From the NCBI RefSeq assembly GCF_000025605.1, contig NC_013894.1, positions 1,101,529 to 1,165,528 of the forward strand: a DNA stretch of 64,000 nucleotides, in the 5' to 3' direction. The translations under genes were made by a program, and so were the position numbers. Origin of the DNA: Thermocrinis albus DSM 14484. GTDB lineage: Bacteria; Aquificota; Aquificia; Aquificales; Aquificaceae. The notes beneath the pieces were generated by a model. It was given only the letters and a program-made list of their open reading frames with translations, searched no databases and had not been told where the DNA came from. Positions 1 to 7,788 of this stretch are shown piece by piece. Every line of letters begins with the position of its first letter. The first letter of the stretch is position 1.

Positions 1-289
1 CTATCCTCTGTCCCGAGCGAAGATGCTTTCTTATCACCAACAACCTTCCCCACGTGCCCGGTTTGTTCTCCTGAGAGAGTTTACGCACATTCCTGAGCTT
101 TTTTTCCAGGAGAAACTCCTCCACCTTCCTAAGAAGATCACCGTCCGATGTATCCACCAGGAAGTAAGCACCCTCCATAAGGCGACTGTTGGTTATATCC
201 CTTAACCTTTCTAAAACCTCCCTGTGATCTGCGCCCTCCTGTATTCTGACAATGACTACGGGAAGGGTTGTACCTTTTATCTCTATCAT
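1..289 (-). CDS. minC: Septum site-determining protein MinC (N-terminal part; continues beyond window start)
   Basis: Partial gene: about 96 residues are visible before the window edge, with no stop codon. Translation from the ATG at 289 begins MIEIKGTTLPVVIVRI, which fits the MinC N-terminal domain (usual form: a short strand, then a GTTLP/LPV segment). The last visible residues, IRKHLRSGQRI, match the linker where the MinC C-terminal beta-helix begins (family form I..IRSGQ). MinC inhibits FtsZ polymerisation away from mid-cell together with MinD. It lies just downstream of a tRNA-Asn and hldD on the same strand and may share their transcript. MinD is not in the window. The call rests on two short motifs and the domain order, so it is good but not certain. 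Confidence 0.75.
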   Translation of the reverse strand, partial: MIEIKGTTLPVVIVRIQEGADHREVLERLRDITNSRLMEGAYFLVDTSDGDLLRKVEEFLLEKKLRNVRKLSQENKPGTWGRLLVIRKHLRSGQRI

Positions 290-299
290 GCTGAGAAAA

Positions 300-372
300 C
301 TCCGGGGGAGGGACTCGAACCCCCAACCAGGTGGTTAACAGCCACCCGCTCTGCCGGTTGAGCTACCCCGGA
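300..372 (-). tRNA. tRNA-Asn (anticodon GTT)
   Basis: A 73-nt cloverleaf reads cleanly on the minus strand. The 7-bp acceptor pairs TCCGGGG with CCCCGGA and is followed by discriminator G. The D arm is GCTC/GAGC, the anticodon stem is GGTGG/CCACC around loop CTGTTAA (anticodon GTT), and the T loop is TTCGAGT. The 3' CCA is not encoded. The 5' end lies only 3 nt after the hldD stop codon and the 3' end 10 nt before minC. The tRNA is therefore probably cut out of a polycistronic message. Confidence 0.97.
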
Positions 373-375
373 TGC

Positions 376-1308
376 TTAATATATTATACCCGATTCTAAC
401 CTTTTAACGTAATCCTCTATCCCATCCTCTAGGCTAAACATAGGCTCATAGCCGAGGATCTCTCTGGCGAGACTTATATCCGCTTCCGTGTGCTCCTGAT
501 AAAAGTCGTAAGGACAGTCAAAGTAGTCAGGCTCAAGATTTGTTCCAAGAAGGCCGTTGAGTATGCCAACTATATCGTTAAAACTCCTTGCCTTCCCTGT
601 GGCTATGTTGAAGACTCCCGAAACATCCTTTTCGAGGGCCAAGAGGTTGGCCTTCACCACATCTTCTATGTACACGAAGTCCCTCTTTTGCTCACCCCAC
701 TTAAACAGCCTGGGCCTTCTTCCCTCCTTCATCTGTAGATATAACTGGTATACCATGCTGGCTGCCTTTCCCTTAAAGGACTCTCCTGGTCCGTAAACGT
801 TAAAGTACCTAAAACCCACCACCTTTATGTCTGTCTGTGTCTGCAAGTATCTGAGCGCTATTCTGTCCATGATGAGTTTGGAAAAGCCGTAAACGTTCTG
901 TGGTATCTCCCCTTTTCCCTCCTTCATAGGGGGTGTGGTCTTACCATAAACGGCTGCCGAAGAAGCGTAGATGAGCTTAGCTCCCCAGTAGGAACAGGCA
1001 TCCAGTATGTACCTAAGACTGTCAGCGTTAGTTCTCATGACGAGGGCCTGATCCATAACGGTGGTGTCCGTTATGGCAGCTTTATGAAAGACCACTTCAA
1101 ACCTAAAGTTCTTCTTCAGATACTCCCACAGGGAGAGATCTGTTACATCCCCTGTTATCACATCTCCGCCGAATCCCCACAGGTTTTTAAAATGACCCGA
1201 GGAGAAGTTGTCCAGTACCGTAACCCGTGCCTCTGGATAAGCCCTCTCTACAGCCTTCGCTACGTTGGAGCCTATGAAACCAGCTCCACCCGTTACCAAG
1301 ACCCTCAT
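376..1308 (-). CDS. hldD: ADP-L-glycero-D-manno-heptose-6-epimerase HldD
   Basis: 310 aa, the usual length for HldD/RfaD, an extended short-chain dehydrogenase that makes the activated heptose for the LPS inner core. The NAD(P)-binding motif GGAGFIG is at residues 7-13. The catalytic YxxxK is at Y140/K144 (YGFSK). The segment FNVYGPGESFKGKAASM at about 169-185 is the HldD-specific form, including the second catalytic lysine (K179). RDFVYIEDV at about 209-217 is also typical. It overlaps yidC by 4 bp, so it belongs to the nfuA-atpB-atpE-rpmH-yidD-yidC operon. gmhA, an earlier step of the same pathway, lies at 50059. A general GalE-like epimerase is the alternative, but the FKG..S segment argues for HldD. 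Confidence 0.85.
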   Translation of the reverse strand: MRVLVTGGAGFIGSNVAKAVERAYPEARVTVLDNFSSGHFKNLWGFGGDVITGDVTDLSLWEYLKKNFRFEVVFHKAAITDTTVMDQALVMRTNADSLRYILDACSYWGAKLIYASSAAVYGKTTPPMKEGKGEIPQNVYGFSKLIMDRIALRYLQTQTDIKVVGFRYFNVYGPGESFKGKAASMVYQLYLQMKEGRRPRLFKWGEQKRDFVYIEDVVKANLLALEKDVSGVFNIATGKARSFNDIVGILNGLLGTNLEPDYFDCPYDFYQEHTEADISLAREILGYEPMFSLEDGIEDYVKRLESGIIY

Positions 1309-2801
1309 CTCTTCTTACCCCTTTTGCCCCTCTTAGGTTCCTCCTTGAGGAGAAACCTCTTTATTACGTAACTTTGGACTATGTTAAGGATGTTGTTGAA
1401 AGTCCAGTAAAGCACGAGACCTGATGGAAAACTGGCAAACAAGAAGGTAAACACAACACTGGTAACGTACATCATCAAATTCTGACTTTTGTCAGGTGCA
1501 GGGCTCACCCATTGCTGAGCTATCATGGTGACACCCATGAGGATAGGTAGGAGATAGTAAGGATCCTTTTGAGCTAAGCTGGGTATCCACAGAAAAGAGG
1601 CAAGCTGTAACTCTGCCGTTATGGTGAGCACTTTGTAGAGGGCAAAGAAGATAGGTATCTGCAAAAGTATGGGAAGGCATCCCGACATGGGATTAAACCC
1701 AGCCTCCGCGTACAACTTCATAAGCTCTTCCTGAAACTTTACAGGATCATCTTTGTACTTCTCCCTCAGCTCCTGCATCTTAGGAGCCAGTTCCGAAAGC
1801 CTCATCATGGAAACAGTGCTTTTGTAGGTGAGTGGGAAGACTATCAGTCTTACCAAAAGAGTGAGAACCAGTATGGAGAAAACCCACGAATGGAGGTGTT
1901 CGTATATCCAGTACATGAAGACAAACAGTGGTTTTACTATGATCCTGAGAGTTCCGTAGTCTAAAACTTCCGAGAGACCTAACACCCTCAACCTGCCGTA
2001 GTCCTTGGCCCCCATATAGAGGATAAGAGGTTGTGAGTAGCGAACCACTACGAGAGAGTGATCCCCCTCCAGTCTGTATATAACTACTTGAGGGATGTTA
2101 CCCACCAAGCCCTTAAAGTAGTATCTACTTTCCACACCCGCAAACTTTATATCTCCCTTTATGGACTGCCTACCCTCAACATCTTTGATATCTATCCTTT
2201 TCACACTACCATCTTGCTCCAAAACAGGACCTACGTGCGTGTAGAAAGAGTCCTCCTCTAAGGGTGTTCCTACGTTTACCCAGATAGGCCCAAGACCCTG
2301 CTCCTCTATGTAAAGCTTTATCCTTTCTCCATCGTACACCAGTCTCTTTCTTACGAACCAACCATTGCCCTGCAGCGTCATACTGATCTCTCTGTCGGAG
2401 CCTTGAACCTGGTAAGGAGAGAAGTTAAGCTCTACGTCCTTTTGGGGATCTCCCGTAAAGATCTCCAGAGGATACACACCCAGTTTCTTTTCGGTAGATG
2501 TCACCAAATCTTTCCCGTACTTTTCATCCACCCAGCTTACCACCTTACCACCCTGAGGTGAGATCTTAATACTGAAGTCCCCCAGCCGGTAGGAAAGGGT
2601 TTCAGAGGGTTTCTGGGCTTCGCGAAAGCTACCCAACATGAGCTGAGGAACGGATTCATCTTTTTGTACTTGCTTAGGTTTCTCCTGGGGTGGAGTAGAT
2701 GGTCTGAACAATAGGAGATAAGTTTGGTAAGCGAACAGAGCAAAGGTTATAACCAGCAGAAAGATGAAGAGCCTCTTGGTATCAATGTCCTTTTTATCCA
2801 T
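1305..2801 (-). CDS. yidC: Membrane protein insertase YidC
   Basis: 498 aa, of the long Gram-negative type. A single membrane segment at about residues 12-31 is followed by a large periplasmic beta domain (about 60-280). The C-terminal hydrophobic insertase core follows, with the family signature GCLPILLQIPIFFALYK. The tail KRGKRGKKR is strongly basic, as expected for ribosome contact. YidC inserts small membrane proteins, F-ATPase subunit c being the classic client, alone or with SecYEG. The ATG overlaps the yidD stop (TGATG) and the gene end overlaps hldD by 4 bp. Its place directly downstream of atpB, atpE, rpmH and yidD suggests co-production with a main client. Confidence 0.97.
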   Translation of the reverse strand: MDKKDIDTKRLFIFLLVITFALFAYQTYLLLFRPSTPPQEKPKQVQKDESVPQLMLGSFREAQKPSETLSYRLGDFSIKISPQGGKVVSWVDEKYGKDLVTSTEKKLGVYPLEIFTGDPQKDVELNFSPYQVQGSDREISMTLQGNGWFVRKRLVYDGERIKLYIEEQGLGPIWVNVGTPLEEDSFYTHVGPVLEQDGSVKRIDIKDVEGRQSIKGDIKFAGVESRYYFKGLVGNIPQVVIYRLEGDHSLVVVRYSQPLILYMGAKDYGRLRVLGLSEVLDYGTLRIIVKPLFVFMYWIYEHLHSWVFSILVLTLLVRLIVFPLTYKSTVSMMRLSELAPKMQELREKYKDDPVKFQEELMKLYAEAGFNPMSGCLPILLQIPIFFALYKVLTITAELQLASFLWIPSLAQKDPYYLLPILMGVTMIAQQWVSPAPDKSQNLMMYVTSVVFTFLFASFPSGLVLYWTFNNILNIVQSYVIKRFLLKEEPKRGKRGKKR

Positions 2802-3007
2802 CAGGGGTAATCCACACCTCCTCGCGAGAAAGGATTACAACGGAGCACCCTCCATACCGCCTTTATGGTACCCTTGAAGGGACCATACTTCTCCACGGCC
2901 ATTATAGCATACTGGGAGCAGGTAGGGTAAAAACGGCAGGAGGGAGGGTACAGAGGAGATACAAACCTCTGCCACACCCTCAGAAAGGTCACTACAAACT
3001 TCTTCAA
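2801..3007 (-). CDS. yidD: Membrane protein insertion efficiency factor YidD
   Basis: 68 aa, small and basic, with the family core [11 protein letters not shown] (about residues 24-34) and the C-terminal RCNPFSRGG. YidD is an inner-membrane-associated helper of YidC-dependent insertion. The best start is a TTG at 3007 that overlaps the rpmH stop codon (TTGA). No rnpA lies between rpmH and yidD, although that is where rnpA sits in most bacteria. Confidence 0.95.
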   Translation of the reverse strand: MKKFVVTFLRVWQRFVSPLYPPSCRFYPTCSQYAIMAVEKYGPFKGTIKAVWRVLRCNPFSRGGVDYP

Positions 3008-3147
3008 GGCGCCAACCTGTGTCTTCCCTTCTTCCTTCTACGCTTTATTATCTTTCTGCCACTCTTGGAGGACATTCTAGCCAAAAAACCACTCTTACGT
3101 TTCCTCTTTAAGTTGGATATATGAGTGACGTTCCTCTTGGTGGCCAT
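3004..3147 (-). CDS. rpmH: 50S ribosomal protein L34
   Basis: 47 aa, found by direct translation. ATG at 3147 reads [20 protein letters not shown] and then the strongly conserved FLARM and [20 protein letters not shown]. This highly basic sequence and length are standard for L34. The stop overlaps the TTG start of yidD. atpE ends 9 bp upstream, so L34 is embedded between Fo and insertase genes. The nearby GAGGAG is a Shine-Dalgarno candidate. Confidence 0.97.
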   Translation of the reverse strand: MATKRNVTHISNLKRKRKSGFLARMSSKSGRKIIKRRRKKGRHRLAP

Positions 3148-3156
3148 CGTGACTCC

Positions 3157-3474
<318 letters not shown>

Positions 3475-3491
3475 CTATGGGATTTCATCTC

Positions 3492-4151
3492 TCAGTGCTC
3501 TCCGTGCTCCACCGCACCCGCCATATACACGGTGGAGAGTATCATGAAGATATAGGCCTGTATGAAAACTGCCAAAAACTTTATGGCTATTATAAACAAA
3601 AGGGCTATGGGGGAGAGGGCCATTATGACGGGGTTCTTAATAACGAGACTCACCAAAACAAGGAGTAACATGGCTCCCCCCTTCATGTTGGCGAACAGCC
3701 TGAGGGTGAGAGTTATAGGTCTCGCTAGATGAGACACCACCTCTATGAGAAAGAAGATGGGTGCGAGGTATACGTTAGGTCCCATGAAATGCTTGAGGTA
3801 ACCGACACCGTGCAACCTGAAACCTTCCAAGTTGTAAAAGAAGAAAACTATGAGGGCTAGGGCCAGGTTAGTGTTCACGTTGGCGGTGGGGGCTTCCAAA
3901 CCAGGTACCATACCTAAAAGATTGGAGAAGAAAACGAAAAGACCTATGGAAGCTATCAGAGGCACGTACCTTAGACCTTCGTGCCCCATGTTCTCCATCA
4001 CCATTTTCCTGACGAACCTCAGGTAACCTTCCCACACCGCTTGAAGAGGTGTAGGTCTCACACCGGGCCTGCCCGCTAAGGCCAGCAGACCCAGCACTAA
4101 AGCCATACTTAACACACCGTACTGAACGTGGGTCCAGCTCACCTTATCCAT
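3492..4151 (-). CDS. atpB: ATP synthase Fo subunit a
   Basis: 219 aa, polytopic, the stator half-channel subunit of Fo. The essential arginine is R151 in ITLTLRLFANM. The conserved PTANVNTNLALAL segment (88-100) and the C-terminal half-channel helices (about 165-215) are present. The gene is followed 29 bp downstream by atpE and preceded by nfuA. No atpF, H, D, G or C is adjacent, and atpA is 6.7 kb away, in line with the scattered atp genes known in Aquifex. Confidence 0.96.
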   Translation of the reverse strand: MDKVSWTHVQYGVLSMALVLGLLALAGRPGVRPTPLQAVWEGYLRFVRKMVMENMGHEGLRYVPLIASIGLFVFFSNLLGMVPGLEAPTANVNTNLALALIVFFFYNLEGFRLHGVGYLKHFMGPNVYLAPIFFLIEVVSHLARPITLTLRLFANMKGGAMLLLVLVSLVIKNPVIMALSPIALLFIIAIKFLAVFIQAYIFMILSTVYMAGAVEHGEH

Positions 4152-4174
4152 AACGGATCTTCATTATATCACAA

Positions 4175-4432
4175 TTAGAACCCGAAGGTGGTGGGAATAT
4201 CCAAGTTAACGTCCTTAACCTCCTTTATGTCGGGAAACCTGCTCTTGAGGGCCCTCTCTATACCTGCCTTCAGGGTGAGCACTGACATACCACACCCCGC
4301 GCAGGCACCTATCATACGTACTAGAACGGTGCCATCTTCCAAAACATCCACCAACTCTACATCGCCCCCGTCAAACCTCAAAGCTGGCCTTATCTCATCC
4401 AGTACAGCCTCAATCTCCTCTCTTGTAGGCAT
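4175..4432 (-). CDS. NifU-like C-terminal domain (Nfu) iron-sulfur carrier
   Basis: 85 aa from the ATG at 4432, chosen because AGGAGG lies about 8 nt upstream; in-frame GTG/ATG codons further upstream are too close to it. It is a stand-alone Nfu domain with CAGC (C44, C47), which bridges a [4Fe-4S] cluster between two monomers, and the family pattern DGGDVELV near residue 21. Such proteins deliver clusters to apo-proteins. It is first in the operon with atpB and divergent from rimM. The nearby complex I genes need many clusters, but that link is inference. Confidence 0.9.
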   Translation of the reverse strand: MPTREEIEAVLDEIRPALRFDGGDVELVDVLEDGTVLVRMIGACAGCGMSVLTLKAGIERALKSRFPDIKEVKDVNLDIPTTFGF

Positions 4433-4469
4433 CCTCATCACCTCCTTATGTAAAATTCTATGCTAAAGA

Positions 4470-4991
4470 ATGATGAAGGAGCATGAGGTAGATCAGTTCG
4501 TAATCATAGGTAGGGTGAAGGACAGTTTCGGTCTGAAAGGTGAGTTGAAGGTAGATGCTTATCTGCCCGCCTCCCGGTGGAAGAAGATACAGAAGGTCTT
4601 CTTTAAGCGCAAGAACGGACCCTACGTGCCCTTTGAAGTGGAAAAAGTAAGATCCCACAACAGAGGTTCCGTGGTGTTGAAACTCAAAGGCATAGATATA
4701 AAGGAAGAGGCGGAGAAGTTGGTGGGAGCTTACATCTACCTACCTCGTGGTATGGTTCCTCCTAAGGGAAAGGATGAGTTCTACTTCTTTGAACTGGAAG
4801 GTCTGCAGGTGGTAACTACATCGGGCCACAGACTGGGGAAGGTAACGGGAGTAATAGAAGGAAGATCCTACTTTCTCTTGGAAATAGACAGAGGTAGAGG
4901 TTACATACCTTTTGTAAAAGAACTTGTAGGAGATGTAAATCTTGAGGAAGGGATAGTGTACGTAGATGACAGACTTAAAGAACTTTTTTAG
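4470..4991 (+). CDS. rimM: Ribosome maturation factor RimM
   Basis: 173 aa, of usual length. The N-terminal RimM domain has the start IIGRVKDSFGLKGELKV (about 12-28), and the C-terminal PRC-barrel has DEFYFFELEGL and YIPFVKELV. RimM binds the 30S head (S19 region) and aids maturation of 16S rRNA. Rich SD sequence is not seen before the ATG. TAAAAT at 4451 and TATGCT at 4459 are possible -10 boxes, implying a short leader. The 3' end overlaps the convergent lpdA by 4 bp (TTAG). The usual rpsP-trmD-rplS neighbours are absent. Confidence 0.95.
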   Translation: MMKEHEVDQFVIIGRVKDSFGLKGELKVDAYLPASRWKKIQKVFFKRKNGPYVPFEVEKVRSHNRGSVVLKLKGIDIKEEAEKLVGAYIYLPRGMVPPKGKDEFYFFELEGLQVVTTSGHRLGKVTGVIEGRSYFLLEIDRGRGYIPFVKELVGDVNLEEGIVYVDDRLKELF

Positions 4992-6379
4992 GATCTTTTG
5001 GTCCACGTGATGGGACCAAAGTGAACCTCCATGCTGGCCTGTCCTATGGCTTCCGACAAGGACGGGTGAGAGTACACAGATCTGGACATAAAATCAGCTC
5101 CTAATCCTGCCTTCATGGCATGTATCACTTGGTGTAAAAGCTCTCCAGCGTTGGGACCCAGTATATGACAACCTAAGATTCTTTTAGTTCTCTCTTCCAC
5201 CACCACTCTCACAAAGCCTTCGTTTTCTCCATCATCCATAGCTTTGGGGTTGGTAACGAAGGACACAACACCCACCCGTACATGGTAACCTTCGTCCTCC
5301 GCTTCGTCCTCCGTTAAACCCACAGAAGCTACCTCGTAAGCACTGTAGATGATCTTGGGCATGAGGGTGTCGTTCTTTTCCCACCCTTCATCACCCAGCA
5401 TGTGGCTTACGGCTACCTTACCTTCGTACATAGCCTTATGGGCCAACATGAGAGGTGATGTGATATCGCCACAGGCATACACACTGGGTAGATTAGTTCT
5501 ACAGTGCTTATCCACCACCACGAACCCTCTCTCGTCCATTTCTATACCTGTCTCCTTAAAACCCTCCGTGTTGGGCTTTCTACCCACAGCCAGCAGGATT
5601 ATATCGGTGGTAAGTTGGGTACCGTCCGTAAAACTCACCTTCAAACCTTCCTCTGTCTTCTCATAATGATTTACAGTTGTTTTAAGCTTTATATCTATGC
5701 CCAGCTTTTTAAGCTTCCTGGCGAGGAATCTCGAAGACTCTTCCGGTATGCCTGCCATGGGTAGGAGTCTATCCTTAAGTTCCGTAAGGGTAACATCCGC
5801 TCCGTACATTCTGAATATGTAGGCGAACTCTACGCCAACCGCACCTCCACCTACTATAACCACTCTCTTGGGAAATTCTTCAAGATTCCATATGGTGTCA
5901 GTATCGTGGATGTACCGTCCGTCCGCCACCATACCCCCTACCGATACGGTAGAAGATCCTGTAGCCAGAAGCACAAACCTGGATCTTAGGGTTATGTCTG
6001 CACCTTCCACCACCACTGTGTTGGGATCCTTTAGGAAACCTTTCCCGTAGAAGATGGGTATGCCAAGATGCTGGGCAAACTTTTTAAAGTTCTCCCTTAT
6101 GGTTCTTACCACGTTGTCCCTACCTTCTTTCAGATGTGGCATACTGAGGTGAAAACCTTTAGGTAGTATGCCGTAACGAGACATGTGAGAGAATCTCTCT
6201 ATCATGTAAGCGCCGTATCTCATGTACTTGGAGGGAATACAACCCCTGTTGAGACAGTTGCCACCCACCGTTTCCGGAGAGAGCTCCACGAAGGCCACCT
6301 TCATACCCCTTCTGTGGGCGTAAAGGCCGGCCTCATAACCTCCACTACCGGCTCCCACGATCACTAAATCAAACTCCAT
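4988..6379 (-). CDS. lpdA: Dihydrolipoamide dehydrogenase (E3)
   Basis: 463 aa. FAD-binding VGAGSGG is at 8-14 and the redox-active disulfide C42/C47 is in NCLNRGCIPSK. The NAD-binding motif VIVGGGAVGVEFA is near 170. The dimer domain carries the catalytic His-Glu pair near the C-terminus (HPSLSEA). It reoxidises lipoamide for glycine cleavage or 2-oxo acid complexes, using NAD. gcvPB in this window makes the glycine cleavage system a plausible user. Mercuric reductase-like proteins share the fold, but no HMA domain or Cys-Cys C-terminus is present. The first codons overlap a small basic ORF by 11 bp. Confidence 0.9.
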   Translation of the reverse strand: MEFDLVIVGAGSGGYEAGLYAHRRGMKVAFVELSPETVGGNCLNRGCIPSKYMRYGAYMIERFSHMSRYGILPKGFHLSMPHLKEGRDNVVRTIRENFKKFAQHLGIPIFYGKGFLKDPNTVVVEGADITLRSRFVLLATGSSTVSVGGMVADGRYIHDTDTIWNLEEFPKRVVIVGGGAVGVEFAYIFRMYGADVTLTELKDRLLPMAGIPEESSRFLARKLKKLGIDIKLKTTVNHYEKTEEGLKVSFTDGTQLTTDIILLAVGRKPNTEGFKETGIEMDERGFVVVDKHCRTNLPSVYACGDITSPLMLAHKAMYEGKVAVSHMLGDEGWEKNDTLMPKIIYSAYEVASVGLTEDEAEDEGYHVRVGVVSFVTNPKAMDDGENEGFVRVVVEERTKRILGCHILGPNAGELLHQVIHAMKAGLGADFMSRSVYSHPSLSEAIGQASMEVHFGPITWTKRS

Positions 6380-6578
6380 TCCTTCTCTTCCTCCTCCTTT
6401 CTCTGTAGACAGCCTGTCGGCACTTCCTTATAACAGCCTTGTATTTATAGTAAACGGAGGGCGTAGATATAGGAAGGTTGTAGTACTTCTCCAAGAGGAG
6501 CATTATGTCCTCCGTTGTCATGTAACGATGGTTTCTTATGAGACTCTTTATGTACCTTACTATTCGTGTCTCTTTCAT
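6369..6578 (-). CDS. Small basic protein of unknown function, possibly HTH-like
   Basis: 69 aa and very basic, with the C-terminal run RERRRKRRNG. I do not recognise a family. A segment around MTTEDIMLLLEKYYN followed by TPSVYYKYKAVIRKCRQ could form a small helix-turn-helix, so nucleic-acid binding is a guess. It overlaps the lpdA start by 11 bp and is probably co-transcribed with it. TAAAAT at 6586-6591 (minus strand) ends 7 nt before the ATG and there is no Shine-Dalgarno sequence. This matches the leaderless layout of other genes here and supports the ORF being real. Confidence 0.55.
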   Translation of the reverse strand: MKETRIVRYIKSLIRNHRYMTTEDIMLLLEKYYNLPISTPSVYYKYKAVIRKCRQAVYRERRRKRRNGV

Positions 6579-6585
6579 TGAGAGA

Positions 6586-6591
6586 ATTTTA
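6586..6591 (-). promoter_or_regulatory. Probable -10 box for the 69-aa ORF and lpdA
   Basis: TAAAAT on the minus strand, 7 nt before the ATG at 6578. This would start the transcript at or next to the start codon. The sodium-dismutase-side hairpin at 6594-6610 occupies the spacer region. No convincing -35 hexamer is seen. Confidence 0.4.
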
Positions 6592-6593
6592 AC

Positions 6594-6610
6594 GCGGGCC
6601 GAAGGCCCGC
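6594..6610 (-). terminator. Terminator hairpin after the superoxide dismutase gene
   Basis: Perfect 7-bp GC stem: GCGGGCC and GGCCCGC flank three bases. On the minus strand the closing loop is C(TTCG)G, a very stable tetraloop. It lies 8 bp beyond the dismutase stop and is followed by GTTAAAATT, a weak T tract. Confidence 0.75.
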
Positions 6611-6618
6611 AGTTGGTG

Positions 6619-7251
6619 TCATACCAAACCTTTCAGTATCTCGTAAGCTTTCATAGCCTTATCAAAGCGCTCGTTGACCACATCCCAGTTTATGTTCTCC
6701 AGGAAAGCGTCTATGTAAGGAGGTCTTTTGTTTTTGTAGTCTACATAATAGGCGTGTTCATAAGTATCGAGCACTATGAGGGGTATGAGTCCGGTGAGAT
6801 TGTAGACGTTGTGAGCGTCAAGACCGTTGACCACCAGTCTTCCGGAAAAGATGTCCAGTCCCAGTATGGCCCATCCTCTGAAGGCTGTACCTGCGGCCTT
6901 AATTTCCTGAACACAGGCATCCCAGGAGCCGAAATCTTCCTCCACCTTCTTCTTGAGGGCTTCAGATGGCTGTCCTTTAGCACCTAAGTGTCCAAAGTAC
7001 AGCTCGTGTAGGACAACTCCCATGTAGTTGAAGGTCTCTTCTACCTTTAGCTCTCTGTACTCAGAGTAGTTTTGGTTAGCCTTGGAACGGTCGGAGAAGT
7101 TTAGGTCTGCTAACTTCTCCTGTATCTCGTTATACTTAGTCACGTAACCTTTGTAGTGAGCCTCAAAGTGGGGTTCTATCTGCTCGTTGGATATGCCCTT
7201 GAGTCCGGAAGGCTTTAGATGATCCTTAGGTTGAAGCTTATGTACAGCCAT
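6619..7251 (-). CDS. Superoxide dismutase, Fe/Mn family
   Basis: 210 aa. The four metal ligands are visible: H32 (EAHYKGY), H82 (LHELYFGHLG), D162 and H166 (DTYEHAYY). It converts superoxide to peroxide and oxygen. There is no signal peptide, so it is cytoplasmic. Fe versus Mn cannot be decided by eye. GGAGGT precedes the ATG. The gene has its own upstream spacer (7252-7362) and its own terminator, so it is probably monocistronic. Confidence 0.95.
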   Translation of the reverse strand: MAVHKLQPKDHLKPSGLKGISNEQIEPHFEAHYKGYVTKYNEIQEKLADLNFSDRSKANQNYSEYRELKVEETFNYMGVVLHELYFGHLGAKGQPSEALKKKVEEDFGSWDACVQEIKAAGTAFRGWAILGLDIFSGRLVVNGLDAHNVYNLTGLIPLIVLDTYEHAYYVDYKNKRPPYIDAFLENINWDVVNERFDKAMKAYEILKGLV

Positions 7252-7362
7252 CTTACTACCTCCGTTATGTTGTTATATTGGTATTTTACCATATGCATAC
7301 ACCCTTAAAGAATGATATATCTCATCTTGCATCCAATTGCAGAACGTACTATTTTGGAATGC

Positions 7363-7788
7363 TTAGTGGTGATGGTGTTCTTCCGTATCCTCCGACTTCT
7401 TTACGGGTGCCTCCACTGTGAGTTTCCCCGATTCAAAGTGTAAGGTGATGCTTACTTTTTCCCCTTCTTTCAGAGGTTTTTTAAGACCTATCAGCATTAT
7501 GTGGTACCCACCAGGTTTTAACTCCACCTGGGAACCCGGAGGGATTTCTATGAACTTGACCCTTCTCATTTTACCGTCTTGGGTTTCGTGAAGCTCTACG
7601 TGATGTGCCACGGAGCTGGAGGCGGATAGAAGTTTTTCAGGTTTGTCTCCGTTGTTTTTAAGCACCATGTAAGCAGCACTGACCTTGGATACGGGTGGCA
7701 CCGCCCTCACCCACGCATCCCTCACCTCTACTTTAGGTTGGGCAAAGGCAGACCCTAAAAGGGCTAAACCAACCAGCCAGTTTCTCAT
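7363..7788 (-). CDS. Periplasmic PCu(A)C-type copper chaperone (DUF461)
   Basis: 141 aa from the ATG at 7788. This start is chosen for its strong AGGAGGTGG sequence and a 4-bp ATGA overlap with ygfZ. A signal peptide (MRNWLVGLALLGSAFA) precedes the mature domain starting near QPKVEVRDAWVRAVPP, the family start motif. Candidate copper ligands are in HHVELHE, the methionine of GKMRR, and YHIML; together they form the H...M...HxM pattern. The tail ends EEHHHH, an extra metal-binding stretch. Family members deliver Cu(I) to cytochrome oxidase CuA/CuB centres. A copper cluster lies 5 kb away. Confidence 0.9.
   Translation of the reverse strand: MRNWLVGLALLGSAFAQPKVEVRDAWVRAVPPVSKVSAAYMVLKNNGDKPEKLLSASSSVAHHVELHETQDGKMRRVKFIEIPPGSQVELKPGGYHIMLIGLKKPLKEGEKVSITLHFESGKLTVEAPVKKSEDTEEHHHH

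Noticed and set aside
138..326. 62-aa minus-strand frame over the tRNA
   Set aside because: It runs through the tRNA-Asn and uses another frame from minC; minC explains the region better.
3004..3147. Hidden rnpA overlapping rpmH in another frame
   Set aside because: No frame gives an RnpA-like RNxxKR core; the only good frame is L34.
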